DNA from: Oscillospiraceae bacterium
GTDB lineage: Bacteria; Bacillota; Clostridia; Oscillospirales; SIG519
Reading direction: 5' to 3'
Length of the DNA: 43,176 nucleotides
Assembly: GCA_015067255.1 (NCBI GenBank)
Contig: SVMS01000018.1
Location: forward strand, 1 to 43,176
Within the stretch, counting starts at the first letter, position 1. Each line of letters opens with the position of its first letter. A program made the translations under genes and the position numbers. Shown piece after piece: positions 16,024 through 24,572 of the stretch. The notes below the pieces were generated by a model, which did no database searches, was not told the origin of the DNA, and was given only the letters and a program-made list of their open reading frames with translations.

Positions 16024-17478
16024 TTATACTAACGGTGAGAACAATCTGCATACAGAATGTAAAGTTTTTTTCAAAAATCCGATATTTTTAAAATCCTTAA
16101 GCCTTGCCTCTTTGCAGCTTTCAATATCTTTAAGAAAAATATTTTTATTTTCCAAAGCAAAATCCTTATCATATATTACAGCGTTTATCTCATAATCAAG
16201 CTTAAAGCTTCTTATATCAAGATTTGTAGTTCCTATACTGCTTATTAAGTCATCACTTACAAAGGTTTTAGCGTGAATAAAGCCTTTGTGAAAATAAACC
16301 TTGACCCCTGCTTCAAGAAGCTCGTTTACATAAGAAAGAGTTACGTTGTATATCATTTTTTTGTCGGGAATACCGGGCAGCATTACTCTTATATCTACTC
16401 CGCTTTTGGCACAGATTATAATTGCATCCAGTAAGGTTTCGTCAGGGGCAAAATAAGGAGTCTGAATGTATATATAATTTTTGGCAGAGCAAATAATTTT
16501 AAAATAGCAATCTCTTATGTGCCCTCTTTGACTGTCAGGACCGCTGGAAATTATCTGAACGCCCATATTCCCTTGCTTTAAAGGCGGCGGAAAAAACTTG
16601 CTTATTTGCTCTTTTGAAAAGCTTTCGCCATTTTTTTTGAGCTGTTGAATGAAAATCCAATCGGTTAAAAACCGTAGCTGAACAGGGTTTACACAGCTTC
16701 CCGTCAATCTGACGGAGGTATCTCTCCAAGGGGTTATTTTGGGGTATTCTCCCAAATAATCATCGCCTATATTTATTCCGCCTGTGTATGCAATTTTACC
16801 GTCTATAACAACTATTTTTCTGTGCATACGGTAGTTGACCTGCACAAAGCTTTTAAAAAGGCTTGGCAAATGCCGGCAGACTAAAACTCCCGATTTTTCA
16901 AGACGTGAAAAGGTTTTTTTAAAAGCAGAGGAGGGAAGATTGCCCATACAGTCATATATAAATCGCACTTCAACTCCCTGAGAAGCTTTTTTGCAAAGAA
17001 TATCTGATATTTTTATACCTATTTTATCATAAGGCTTAAAGATAAAATAAAGAATGTTTATGCTTTGCTTTGCCTCTTCCAGCTCCTTTAAAAGAAGGGG
17101 GTATTTTTGCTGTGCGTCTACTAAAAGCTGAGCGTTGTTATCATATGTTATTTTGCAAAGCGAATTGCAAAGATTAAGCCGTATAAGTGAATTTGTTGTG
17201 CTGTCGTAGCAAAATTCCTGACCGTCAAAATAATTTTCCGAAATACGCAGATAATTGCTTTCAAGCGATGGCTGTCGGAAGCGGCGGGATAAAAGGGAAA
17301 TTTTCGAGGTACTGCCTATAAAAAAATAAAAAATAAATCCAACAACAGGAACAAACATTAAAAATAAAAGCCAGGAGAGAGAGGAAGCGGCGCTTTTTCT
17401 GTTTGTAAAAATAATAAAAAGCACTGCAAGAATATTTGCAGTATAAAGAATAAATAAAACAACCGTTGCCGCTTTCAA
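16024..17478 (-). CDS. cls: Cardiolipin synthase (phospholipase D family)
   Basis: A 484-residue membrane enzyme that joins two phosphatidylglycerols into cardiolipin. Two N-terminal membrane helices (about 3-22 and 35-55) are followed by two PLD motifs: HRKIVVIDGKIAYTGG.N and HAKTFVSDDLISSIGTTN. I chose the TTG at 17478, which has GGCGGTGAT just upstream, close to a full anti-16S match. The frame is open back to a TTG at 17529 without such a site. The start region is bracketed by a 10-base inverted repeat (17461-17470 with 17525-17534). It follows hemW by 60 bases in the same orientation. Confidence 0.92.
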   Translation of the reverse strand: MKAATVVLFILYTANILAVLFIIFTNRKSAASSLSWLLFLMFVPVVGFIFYFFIGSTSKISLLSRRFRQPSLESNYLRISENYFDGQEFCYDSTTNSLIRLNLCNSLCKITYDNNAQLLVDAQQKYPLLLKELEEAKQSINILYFIFKPYDKIGIKISDILCKKASQGVEVRFIYDCMGNLPSSAFKKTFSRLEKSGVLVCRHLPSLFKSFVQVNYRMHRKIVVIDGKIAYTGGINIGDDYLGEYPKITPWRDTSVRLTGSCVNPVQLRFLTDWIFIQQLKKNGESFSKEQISKFFPPPLKQGNMGVQIISSGPDSQRGHIRDCYFKIICSAKNYIYIQTPYFAPDETLLDAIIICAKSGVDIRVMLPGIPDKKMIYNVTLSYVNELLEAGVKVYFHKGFIHAKTFVSDDLISSIGTTNLDIRSFKLDYEINAVIYDKDFALENKNIFLKDIESCKEARLKDFKNIGFLKKTLHSVCRLFSPLV

Positions 17479-17534
17479 AAAAATCACCGCCAAAATATAG
17501 CATCTTAATATAATTTTGACATAAGGCAACGGTT
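17461..17534 (-). promoter_or_regulatory. Inverted repeat bracketing the cls start site
   Basis: AACCGTTGCC (17461-17470) and GGCAACGGTT (17525-17534) are exact complements 54 bases apart. On the minus strand the 3' arm lies in the first codons of cls and is followed by a T-rich stretch. The loop holds the cls ribosome site and start. It could act as a weak attenuator or mask the start. Confidence 0.4.
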
Positions 17535-17538
17535 TTAT

Positions 17539-18624
17539 TCAAATCAATTCTGAAATAATGCTGTTGGAAACCCACATACCTTTTTCGGTGAGAATGAGAC
17601 GATTTTTATTGATTTTAGCATATTTATTTTGGATAAGCCTTTTTATAAAGGACTGTTTGGAATTATCAAGCGCCGATATATCTATTCCGTCGCTTGTGCG
17701 CAGTCCTAACATAATATATTCGGATTTGATATCGGTATCTTCAGGGCAAATAATATTTGTACCGTTTATATACTCTTCAAGAGTTGAATTGCAAAAGAAA
17801 CGTTTATTGTCAAAATATGAGTGGGCAGAGGGTCCAAAGCCGATATAAGAGGATAAATTCCAATATTTTTTATTGTGCTGACACTCAAAGCCGTCAAAAC
17901 AAAAATTGGAGATTTCATAGTGCTTAAACTTGAAGTCCTTTAATTTTTGACAGGCAAGACTATACATTTCCCATTCAGCCTCTTCGTCTGCTAAAACAAG
18001 ACTGTCTTTTGCTTCATATAGGGCTGTACCCTTTTCTATTTTAAGGGAATATAGGGAAAGGTGATTGATTTCACATTCAACAGCCTTTTCAACGGAATAT
18101 AAAAGGGAGTCTTTTGTCTGGTTGGGAATGGCAAGCATAAGGTCTGCGCTTATGTTTTCAAAGCCTGCTTTTCTTGCATTTTTTAAAACCTTTTCTGCTT
18201 TAGAGGCATTGTGAATTCTTGACAGCATATTAAGCTCGTTTTCAACAAAGCTTTGAACTCCGAAGCTTATTCTGTTTATCCCTGCTTCTCTGTACATTTC
18301 AAGGTCTTTTTCATCAACTGTTTCGGGATTTGCTTCAAGGGTTATTTCGGCATTTTCAGAAACCTCGGTGCTTTTTTTTATGCTTTTTAAAATATCCTTT
18401 ATGCCTGTCTTTAAAAGGCTGGGAGTACCGCCTCCGAAAAAGATAGTATCAACCTGTGTTTTGGTCTTAAAAAAGCCTTCAATATCCTTTTTTAAGGCAT
18501 CAATATAAAACTCCCTTTTTGATAAATCGCAAAGGGAGTAAAAGCTACAATATGCACATTTTTTGCTGCAAAAGGGTATATGAACGTAAATACCCGTTTT
18601 TGAAGAAGCTTTATAACTAATCAT
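17539..18624 (-). CDS. hemW: Radical SAM heme chaperone HemW
   Basis: A 361-residue protein once annotated as oxygen-independent coproporphyrinogen oxidase; family work assigns it to heme delivery. [19 protein letters not shown] carries the cluster cysteines C19, C23 and C26. [16 protein letters not shown] and RISFGVQS are typical. The C-terminal HemN-like domain is present ([17 protein letters not shown]). HemN itself has a different cysteine arrangement and a longer N-terminus. Its ATG overlaps the end of lepA by 8 bases (ATGATTAG), the usual lepA-hemW arrangement. Confidence 0.94.
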   Translation of the reverse strand: MISYKASSKTGIYVHIPFCSKKCAYCSFYSLCDLSKREFYIDALKKDIEGFFKTKTQVDTIFFGGGTPSLLKTGIKDILKSIKKSTEVSENAEITLEANPETVDEKDLEMYREAGINRISFGVQSFVENELNMLSRIHNASKAEKVLKNARKAGFENISADLMLAIPNQTKDSLLYSVEKAVECEINHLSLYSLKIEKGTALYEAKDSLVLADEEAEWEMYSLACQKLKDFKFKHYEISNFCFDGFECQHNKKYWNLSSYIGFGPSAHSYFDNKRFFCNSTLEEYINGTNIICPEDTDIKSEYIMLGLRTSDGIDISALDNSKQSFIKRLIQNKYAKINKNRLILTEKGMWVSNSIISELI

Positions 18625-20422
18625 CTAACTTAAGAACGGACATAAACGCCTCCTGAGGCACTTCAACAGAGCCTAACTGGCGCATACGTTTCTTTCCTTC
18701 CTTCTGTTTTTCAAGAAGCTTTTTCTTTCTTGTAATGTCACCGCCGTAGCATTTTGCAAGTACGTCCTTACGCATAGCCTTGACAGTTTCACGGGCGATA
18801 ATTTTATTGCCTATTGCCGCCTGTACAGGAATTTCAAAGAGCTGACGAGGAATATTATCCTTTAGCTTTTCGGCAATTCTTCTTCCTCTTGCATAGGCTT
18901 TTTCAGAGTGAACTATAAAGGACAGAGCGTCCACGGCCTCGCCGTTTAACAGTATGTCAAGCTTTACAAGCTGTGATTCCTTGTATTCCGACATCTCGTA
19001 GTCAAAGGAAGCGTAGCCTCTTGTTCTTGATTTTAAAGCGTCAAAAAAGTCGTAAATAATTTCGTTGAGAGGTAAATCGTAATGCAGATTGACTCTGTCA
19101 ACGTCAATATAAGTCATATTTTTGAAAATTCCACGTCTGTCCTGACAAAGCTCCATAATACTGCCAACATATTCGGAAGGGGTGATTATATCAGCTTTTA
19201 CAAAGGGCTCATACGCTTTTTCAATATATACGGGAGAGGGAAAATCAACAGGATTGTAGATAAATTCCTCTTCACCGTTTGTACGTTTTATTTTATATAT
19301 AACGCTGGGAGCAGTAGTTATAAGGTCAAGATTAAACTCTCTTTCAAGACGCTCCTGAATAATTTCCATATGAAGAAGTCCCAAAAAGCCGCAACGGAAA
19401 CCAAAGCCCAAGGCAACAGAGGTTTCAGCTTCAAAGGAAAGGGAAGCATCGTTTAGCTTAAGCTTGTCCAAGGCTTCTCTCAAATCCTCATAATGAGAGC
19501 CGTCAGCAGGATAAATTCCGCAAAATACCATAGGTAAAACAGTTTTATAGCCGGGCAAAGCTTCTTGAGCAGGGTTTTCTACATTTGTTACAGTATCGCC
19601 TACTGCGGTGTCCTTAACGTTTTTAATGCTGGCAGTGAAATAGCCAACCTCACCTGCAGAAAGAACACCTGTAGAAGAAAGTCCCGAGGGCTTCAATACA
19701 CCTGTTTCAACAACTTCAAATTCAGTGCCCTTTGCCATAAAGCGAACAGTATCGCCCTCTTTAAGACAGCCTTCAAAAACTCTGATATATACAATAACGC
19801 CCTTATAGCTGTCATAAAAGCTGTCAAAAACAAGTGCTTTTAGAGGTGCTTCGGGATTTCCTACGGGACAGGGTACAGCTTCGACAATTTTTTCAAGCAC
19901 AGCTTCAATATTTGTACCCATTTTTGCAGAAATAAGAGGAGCATCCTCTGCAGGAATTCCTATAATATCTTCAATTTCCTTGATAACTCGCTGAGGGTCA
20001 GCCGCAGGCAAATCAATTTTATTTATAACAGGGACAATTTCAAGATTATGGTCTATGGCAAGATAAGTATTTGCAAGGGTCTGAGCCTCTATACCCTGTG
20101 CGGCATCTACAACCAATATAGCGCCCTCGCAGGCAGCTAAGGAACGGGAAACCTCGTAGTTAAAGTCCACGTGTCCGGGAGTGTCAATAAGATTGAGAGT
20201 ATATTGCTTGCCGTCTTTAGCGTTGTAGTTTATTTTAACGGCACGTGCTTTTATTGTAATACCTCTTTCTCTTTCCAAATCCATATTGTCCAGAAGCTGT
20301 TCCTCCATATCTCTTTGAGATACAGTTTGGGTAAGCTCTAAAAGACGGTCAGCCAAGGTGGACTTACCGTGGTCTATATGGGCAATTATTGAAAAATTTC
20401 TTATAAGTGATAAATCGGACAT
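18617..20422 (-). CDS. lepA: Elongation factor 4 (LepA)
   Basis: A 601-residue ribosomal GTPase that acts on stalled or back-translocated ribosomes. G motifs: [22 protein letters not shown] and [10 protein letters not shown]. The LepA-specific C-terminus is intact ([54 protein letters not shown]). The length is standard. The ribosome site is GAAAGGA. It is followed by hemW with an 8-base overlap and preceded by hom, 23 bases away. Confidence 0.98.
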   Translation of the reverse strand: MSDLSLIRNFSIIAHIDHGKSTLADRLLELTQTVSQRDMEEQLLDNMDLERERGITIKARAVKINYNAKDGKQYTLNLIDTPGHVDFNYEVSRSLAACEGAILVVDAAQGIEAQTLANTYLAIDHNLEIVPVINKIDLPAADPQRVIKEIEDIIGIPAEDAPLISAKMGTNIEAVLEKIVEAVPCPVGNPEAPLKALVFDSFYDSYKGVIVYIRVFEGCLKEGDTVRFMAKGTEFEVVETGVLKPSGLSSTGVLSAGEVGYFTASIKNVKDTAVGDTVTNVENPAQEALPGYKTVLPMVFCGIYPADGSHYEDLREALDKLKLNDASLSFEAETSVALGFGFRCGFLGLLHMEIIQERLEREFNLDLITTAPSVIYKIKRTNGEEEFIYNPVDFPSPVYIEKAYEPFVKADIITPSEYVGSIMELCQDRRGIFKNMTYIDVDRVNLHYDLPLNEIIYDFFDALKSRTRGYASFDYEMSEYKESQLVKLDILLNGEAVDALSFIVHSEKAYARGRRIAEKLKDNIPRQLFEIPVQAAIGNKIIARETVKAMRKDVLAKCYGGDITRKKKLLEKQKEGKKRMRQLGSVEVPQEAFMSVLKLDD

Positions 20423-20445
20423 CTTTGGATTTTTCCTTTCAGATA

Positions 20446-21657
20446 CTATTTAAGTCTGATTTTATTTATTGCTTCAAATCCGTAAGCTTTAAGCTTTTCA
20501 AGGCCTTCGTCTATTTGCTTTTCCTTCATTTCGGAGGTTATAAAAGCAAAGTCGTTTTCAATTTGAATTGTCTTAGCATCGGGGAATATTTCCATTACCT
20601 TTTGTAAGCCTTCGGGGCAAATACGTACATACATACGCACGTTTTCCTCTTTGATATCTGACACAAAGCTGTTGTCACTATCCTGCCAGAAAAGCTCTTT
20701 GCGGGCGTTTACGTGCTTTACACAGTCAATCATATCGGCAACAACTGCGCTTGCAGTAGGAAGCTTGCCTGCGCCTCTTCCGTAAAACATAACGTCACCC
20801 ACAGCGTTACCCTCTACCATAACGGCGTTGAAAACGTCGCTTACACAGGCAAGAGGACAGCTGTTTTCAATAAGCATAGGAGCAACTAAGATATAAAGAG
20901 TGTTATCAGAATGCATTTTTGCTTTGCCGATAAGCTTTATTACATAGCCTGCCTTTTGAGCAAGATTTACGTCATTGAGAGTTATTGAGGTGATACCCTC
21001 TGTATGCACGCTGTCGGGATAAACGTGCTTTGAAAAAGCAAGGGAAGCTAAAATACAGATTTTTCTGCAAGCATCGTGGCCTTCTATATCAGCAGCGGGA
21101 TTTCTTTCGGCATAGCCTAAATCCTGCGCTTCCTTAAGCACATCCTCAAGGCTTCTGTTTTCATTTATCATTTTGGTAAGAATATAGTTGGTAGTTCCGT
21201 TTAAAATACCGCATATCTCAATAATTTTATTTGAAGCAAGACACTGATGAAGAGGGCGAAGCACGGGAATACCGCCGCCTACGGAAGCTTCAAAAAGGAA
21301 ATTGACGTTTTTTTCCTTAGCAGTTTTAAGAAGCTCTGCGCCCTTGGCAGCAACTAATTCCTTATTTGAGGTTACTACGCTTTTACCTGCTTTAAGTAAA
21401 GCCATTACATAGTCAAAAGCGGGGGTAATTCCACCCATAACCTCAGCAACGACGCCTATTTCAGAGTCGTTTAAAATATCTTCGAAATTTTTTGTGAATT
21501 TATCCTTAAGAGGATCATTGTCAAAATCACGCAAATCTAAAATTTTTGAAATTTCAATAGGTTGGCCGATTTTTGATTCAATATGCTTTGCATTTGTTAT
21601 AAGAACCTCGGCAACTCCGGAGCCTACAACTCCGTATCCCATTATTGCAGCTTTCAA
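20446..21657 (-). CDS. hom: Homoserine dehydrogenase
   Basis: A 403-residue NAD(P)-dependent enzyme reducing aspartate semialdehyde to homoserine for threonine and methionine synthesis. The nucleotide-binding [17 protein letters not shown] opens the protein. [22 protein letters not shown] and [23 protein letters not shown] are the catalytic signature. The last 75 residues look like an ACT regulatory domain, implying feedback control. The TTG at 21657 fits family N-termini and has GAAGGGATG upstream; a TTG six codons earlier would bury that site. It is not fused to aspartokinase. Confidence 0.95.
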   Translation of the reverse strand: MKAAIMGYGVVGSGVAEVLITNAKHIESKIGQPIEISKILDLRDFDNDPLKDKFTKNFEDILNDSEIGVVAEVMGGITPAFDYVMALLKAGKSVVTSNKELVAAKGAELLKTAKEKNVNFLFEASVGGGIPVLRPLHQCLASNKIIEICGILNGTTNYILTKMINENRSLEDVLKEAQDLGYAERNPAADIEGHDACRKICILASLAFSKHVYPDSVHTEGITSITLNDVNLAQKAGYVIKLIGKAKMHSDNTLYILVAPMLIENSCPLACVSDVFNAVMVEGNAVGDVMFYGRGAGKLPTASAVVADMIDCVKHVNARKELFWQDSDNSFVSDIKEENVRMYVRICPEGLQKVMEIFPDAKTIQIENDFAFITSEMKEKQIDEGLEKLKAYGFEAINKIRLK

Positions 21658-21691
21658 GAAAAAACATCCCTTCAAATTAAATATCCTTTTT

Positions 21692-21720
21692 ATTTTACTA
21701 CAAATTCTTTCATTTGTAAA
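21692..21720 (-). promoter_or_regulatory. Promoter of hom
   Basis: On the minus strand TTTACA (21720-21715), 17 bases, TAAAAT (21697-21692), about 35 bases upstream of the hom start. Confidence 0.55.
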
Positions 21721-21790
21721 TGATTTTTTAATTATAAGTATAAAATTATAGTTTAAGAAAAAAATAAAGCAATAGCAGGCAAATCAAAGA

Positions 21791-21830
21791 GTCGACAAAA
21801 GTTGACATTTGTCGAAAATTGTATTATTAT
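21791..21830 (+). promoter_or_regulatory. Promoter with Spo0A-box-like sites for the kinase-like gene
   Basis: A perfect TTGACA (21802-21807) and TATTAT (21825-21830) are separated by 17 bases. The spacer holds TTTGTCGAAA (21808-21817), matching the Spo0A box core TGTCGAA. A second, inverted near-match TTTTGTCGAC lies at 21800-21791 on the minus strand. A box in the spacer would suit repression by Spo0A-phosphate; direction of control is inference. Confidence 0.65.
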
Positions 21831-21861
21831 AAAACTCATAAATGACTTAAAAGGTGAGTAA

Positions 21862-22653
21862 ATGAAAAATTCTGATATGTTTGAAGAATTGTCAAATCAG
21901 CTCAGAGAGGCTTTGAGCGTTGTATTACCTACGGCAAATTTAGCTCAGAAGCTGAATCTTGAGGATAATGAGAGTAAGGAAAAGATTAAGGAATACATAA
22001 AAATAATTTCCAAATCCTCTTATAATATGCTCAGAACCATTGAAAATGCGGCTGATTTTAAAGCTATAGAAGAAAATAAACTGGAAATGGACTATGTTTC
22101 CTGCGATGTATCTGTTTTTTGCAGAGAGCTTATTGCAGAAATAAGAGAGAGCAATAAAAATAAAAAAGTATTTTTGAATTTTTCAGAGCCTTTAAATACA
22201 AAAATAAGCTTTATAGATGTAGAAAAAACAGAGAGAATAATTCTAAATATCATATCAAATTCCATATTGAATACAAAAGAAGGGGCAACAATAGATATTT
22301 CGCTGGAATATGAAAGCAGCTACTGGGTTTTAAAGGTCAGCGATAACGGAGCAGCTATTGATGAAGGCACTTCAAAAAAGATTTTTTCGGAAAATATAAG
22401 AAGAGATATAGAAAGCCCGAGATATTTTGGCGGAATAGGAATGGGACTTGCTATTGCTCATAATTTTGCAAGACTTCAGGACGGTGAACTGAAGGTGGAT
22501 TTTGAGAATGAAAACGGTTGTAAATTTGTTCTTAAAATGCCGTATCTGCAAAATAAAAACAAATCTAAAGGCTTTAATAGAATTGTCCCCGAGTTTTGCG
22601 ATTATAATTTTGAACAGAGAGTATTGGAAGAGCTGTCATACTTTGAACTATAA
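21862..22653 (+). CDS. Histidine-kinase-like ATPase lacking the phosphoacceptor histidine
   Basis: A 263-residue soluble protein. Residues 5-65 resemble the HisKA dimerisation helices, but where kinases read SHELRTPL this one reads SNQLREAL (11-18), so the phosphorylated His is replaced by N12. The GHKL ATP-binding domain looks intact: N-box ERIILNIISNS (124-134), DNGAAI (161-166, replacing DNGxGI) and GGIGMGLAIAH (190-200). About 35 residues of tail follow. There is no membrane segment, sensor domain or adjacent response regulator. The ribosome site AAAGGTGAG and the Spo0A-like promoter suggest a link to the sporulation or stationary-phase network. It may bind or dephosphorylate a partner without phosphorylating itself. 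Confidence 0.75.
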   Translation: MKNSDMFEELSNQLREALSVVLPTANLAQKLNLEDNESKEKIKEYIKIISKSSYNMLRTIENAADFKAIEENKLEMDYVSCDVSVFCRELIAEIRESNKNKKVFLNFSEPLNTKISFIDVEKTERIILNIISNSILNTKEGATIDISLEYESSYWVLKVSDNGAAIDEGTSKKIFSENIRRDIESPRYFGGIGMGLAIAHNFARLQDGELKVDFENENGCKFVLKMPYLQNKNKSKGFNRIVPEFCDYNFEQRVLEELSYFEL

Positions 22654-22660
22654 TGGTTAT

Positions 22661-22690
22661 AACGGATACGGTTTTTAAGCCGTATCCGTT
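22661..22690. terminator. Terminator-like hairpin between the kinase-like gene and the SLOG gene
   Basis: AACGGATACGG (22661-22671) pairs perfectly with CCGTATCCGTT (22680-22690), loop 8. It lies between convergent genes; T-runs are modest on both sides (TTTACTTTTT about six bases after it on the plus strand). Confidence 0.65.
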
Positions 22691-22715
22691 AATTTACTTT
22701 TTGGAGAGCTTCTGT

Positions 22716-23210
22716 TTACTCATTGTCGGGAAATTTTATGATTTCTCTGCCTTTTTTTATTGCATAATTGAGCGCAATTTTTGTTCCGCTTTTGCGGGTA
22801 ACAGGTGTATTTGCTTCATCATAGTATACAATACAAAACTTACTTTTTTCTATCATTTCATAGTTACGTTCAACATATGTGGCTTTTCCCGAACCGAGAA
22901 TTTTCTCGGGATAATAGGTATCTTCGTAGCTCTCCAAAAGATAATTTCGGTAATCTTCGCTTATGTAAGGAAATTCAGCCCGCACATAAATTCGTTTTAT
23001 GTGCGGGTATTTTTTCTTTATTTCTGTTACCAACTCAACACATAAAGAGTTAAAATTACTCTTACTGCCAAATAAAAATGTATCTACATTCTCCTCATTA
23101 ATCAGTCTTTCAATACTTTCATATAAACCCTTTTTCAATTCTTTCGTTTCATTTATTGTTCTGTTACCAACGAAACAACAGGTATTATCTTGCTCTATTA
23201 TAATATCCAT
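22716..23210 (-). CDS. SLOG-superfamily (DUF1273/YpsA-like) protein
   Basis: A 164-residue protein with a Rossmann-like fold. NTCCFVGNRTI near the start corresponds to the TCCFTGHR motif of DUF1273/YpsA-type SLOG proteins, thought to bind nucleotides or their derivatives. Also consistent are FLFGSKSNFNSLCVELV, AEFPYISEDYRNY, and a C-terminal FCIVYYDE...KSGTKIALNYAIKKG, the usual substrate-pocket end. The molecular role is unknown. It is divergent from an XRE regulator, has a promoter at 23255-23283 and an operator-like palindrome at 23290. Such SLOG genes are common in accessory and phage-related regions. Confidence 0.75.
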   Translation of the reverse strand: MDIIIEQDNTCCFVGNRTINETKELKKGLYESIERLINEENVDTFLFGSKSNFNSLCVELVTEIKKKYPHIKRIYVRAEFPYISEDYRNYLLESYEDTYYPEKILGSGKATYVERNYEMIEKSKFCIVYYDEANTPVTRKSGTKIALNYAIKKGREIIKFPDNE

Positions 23211-23254
23211 AAATTATACCGCCTTTTAATAATACAGTATTTTTAATAGATATT

Positions 23255-23283
23255 ATTATAGAATAAAACAGTTCGATAGTCAA
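23255..23283 (-). promoter_or_regulatory. Promoter of the SLOG gene
   Basis: On the minus strand TTGACT (23283-23278), 17 bases, TATAAT (23260-23255). The -35 box ends 6 bases from the palindrome at 23290-23306. Confidence 0.75.
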
Positions 23284-23289
23284 GTTGTT

Positions 23290-23350
23290 ACCCTTATAAT
23301 AAGGGTATTACATTATTAAATAACAAGTGTATAAACCTTATAATAACGGT
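23290..23350. promoter_or_regulatory. Paired operators of the XRE regulator
   Basis: ACCCTTATAATAAGGGT (23290-23306) is a perfect 17-base palindrome. AACCTTATAATAACGGT (23334-23350) matches it at 15 of 17 positions. Each contains a TATAAT. The first abuts the SLOG promoter and the second lies just upstream of the XRE gene, so the regulator probably controls both. Confidence 0.7.
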
Positions 23351-23376
23351 ATATCATTTAATTATGAGGTGTAATG

Positions 23377-23721
23377 ATGAAAAATAAAGATAAAAACAAT
23401 CTTGCTATAGGGGAAAGAATTAAAGAAATAAGATTAAATAAAAATATAACTCAAGAAATATTGGCAGAAAAAGTGAATTTAGGAAGTGCTCAGCAAATAA
23501 GTGATATAGAAAGAGGCTTGTGCGGTTTATCTGTTGCAAAGCTTATGGAGTTTTGCAAAGCACTTGAAATAGATGCGGATTATTTATTGTTTGGAACGGC
23601 AACAAGAGATATGAAATGTTCTTTAAATAAATATCTTTCAAAAATGACATCCGAACAGTCCCGCTGTGTAGAAGAGCTTGTTTGCGCATATGCAAAATCC
23701 TGTGGGATTGATAAAGACTAA
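23377..23721 (+). CDS. XRE-family helix-turn-helix regulator
   Basis: A 114-residue DNA-binding protein. The HTH is AIGERIKEIRLNKNITQEIL, continuing AEKVNLGSAQQISDIERG, with ALEIDADYLLFG closing the domain at about residue 70. The C-terminal part (KCSLNKYLSKM...CVEELVCAYA) is likely a small dimerisation helix. Two adjacent ATGs follow GAGGTG; the second (23377) has better spacing, the first (23374) adds one Met. It is divergent from the SLOG gene with two matching palindromes between, the layout of an autoregulated repressor. It converges on fic. Confidence 0.88.
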   Translation: MKNKDKNNLAIGERIKEIRLNKNITQEILAEKVNLGSAQQISDIERGLCGLSVAKLMEFCKALEIDADYLLFGTATRDMKCSLNKYLSKMTSEQSRCVEELVCAYAKSCGIDKD

Positions 23722-23742
23722 AATTTTTTGATATAAACAAAA

Positions 23743-23773
23743 AGAGAGAACAAAGCAAAAACTTGTTCTCTCT
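23743..23773. terminator. Bidirectional terminator between the XRE regulator and fic
   Basis: AGAGAGAACAA (23743-23753) pairs perfectly with TTGTTCTCTCT (23763-23773), loop 9. The minus strand continues TTTTTGTTT, so it serves fic best. Confidence 0.75.
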
Positions 23774-23777
23774 TGCA

Positions 23778-24380
23778 TTATAAATCTTCTGTTTTGAAGG
23801 TAGTATAATTTTCGTAATAATAACTGTGGTCAATACCCTTCATAAACACTTCGCGGTCATTCGTTTTATCTGTTAAAGCGTTTTTAAGAATATGTTTTAT
23901 TTCAATATCTTTAACGGGGCTGCGTTCCATAGCGAGTAAATAGTCATCTTTATCCACCAAACTCCAGTCGACAACTTTGCCGATTTCGTTTTTCAATATA
24001 CAATCAAGCCAAATACGCATTGCTCTGCCATTTCCTTCACGAAACGGATGAGCGATATTCATTTCGACGTATTTTTCGACTATTTGTTCAAAAGTAGATT
24101 GAGGCATTTTATCAATATTTTGAAGCGCGACCTCTAAATACATAACAGGAGCAAAACGGAAATTTCCTTTTGCAATATTAACCGTGCGAATTTTGCCTGC
24201 AAAATCATAAATATTTTCAAATAAAGCCTTGTGAATGGCTATAAGGGACGACATTTTGCCCGATTCTAAATTATCAAGAACTCTATTTTCGAACAATTCC
24301 ACCGCTTTCTTCTTGCTGATTTTCTCTTCTTCACGAGCAAGCTCGGCAGAATCTGTTATGCCAAGTTTATTTTCAAGCAT
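23778..24380 (-). CDS. Fic-family AMP-transferase with C-terminal inhibitory motif
   Basis: A 200-residue Fic-fold enzyme; such proteins transfer AMP (or another nucleotide part) from NTP to hydroxyl side chains of target proteins. The catalytic motif HPFREGNGRAMR is canonical, with H111. IYDFAGKIRTVNIAKGNFRFAP is the usual flap region. The C-terminus contains SYYYEN (186-191), which fits the (S/T)xxxE(G/N) inhibitory motif of class III Fic proteins, with E190 expected to block ATP positioning. It is thus probably self-restrained and not paired with a separate antitoxin; none is seen beside it. The ribosome site is GAGGTGA. The target is unknown. Confidence 0.9.
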   Translation of the reverse strand: MLENKLGITDSAELAREEEKISKKKAVELFENRVLDNLESGKMSSLIAIHKALFENIYDFAGKIRTVNIAKGNFRFAPVMYLEVALQNIDKMPQSTFEQIVEKYVEMNIAHPFREGNGRAMRIWLDCILKNEIGKVVDWSLVDKDDYLLAMERSPVKDIEIKHILKNALTDKTNDREVFMKGIDHSYYYENYTTFKTEDL

Positions 24381-24412
24381 CCCGTCACCTCTTTTTGCGA
24401 TTTTACATTAAT

Positions 24413-24441
24413 ATTATACCACATAAAAATTAATATTACAA
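24413..24441 (-). promoter_or_regulatory. Promoter of fic
   Basis: On the minus strand TTGTAA (24441-24436), 17 bases, and a perfect TATAAT (24418-24413), about 33 bases upstream of the fic ATG. Confidence 0.6.
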
Positions 24442-24448
24442 TAAAAAA

Positions 24449-24474
24449 ATCCGCTCGAATCTCTTCGGGCGGAT
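24449..24474 (-). terminator. Intrinsic terminator of the PHP-domain gene
   Basis: On the minus strand ATCCGCCCGAA (24474-24464) pairs with TTCGAGCGGAT (24459-24449, one G-U pair) around a 4-base loop and is followed by TTTTTT. This is a classic intrinsic terminator. The 100 bases between it and the gene's stop hold nothing recognisable. Confidence 0.8.
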
Positions 24475-24572
24475 AATTTGGTTTTATAAATCTAATGATT
24501 TAGATTATTTAATAGTAGTCTGAGCGACAACAAGTTTTTGTCATTGCAAAATTGACTTATACAGCCTCTTTT

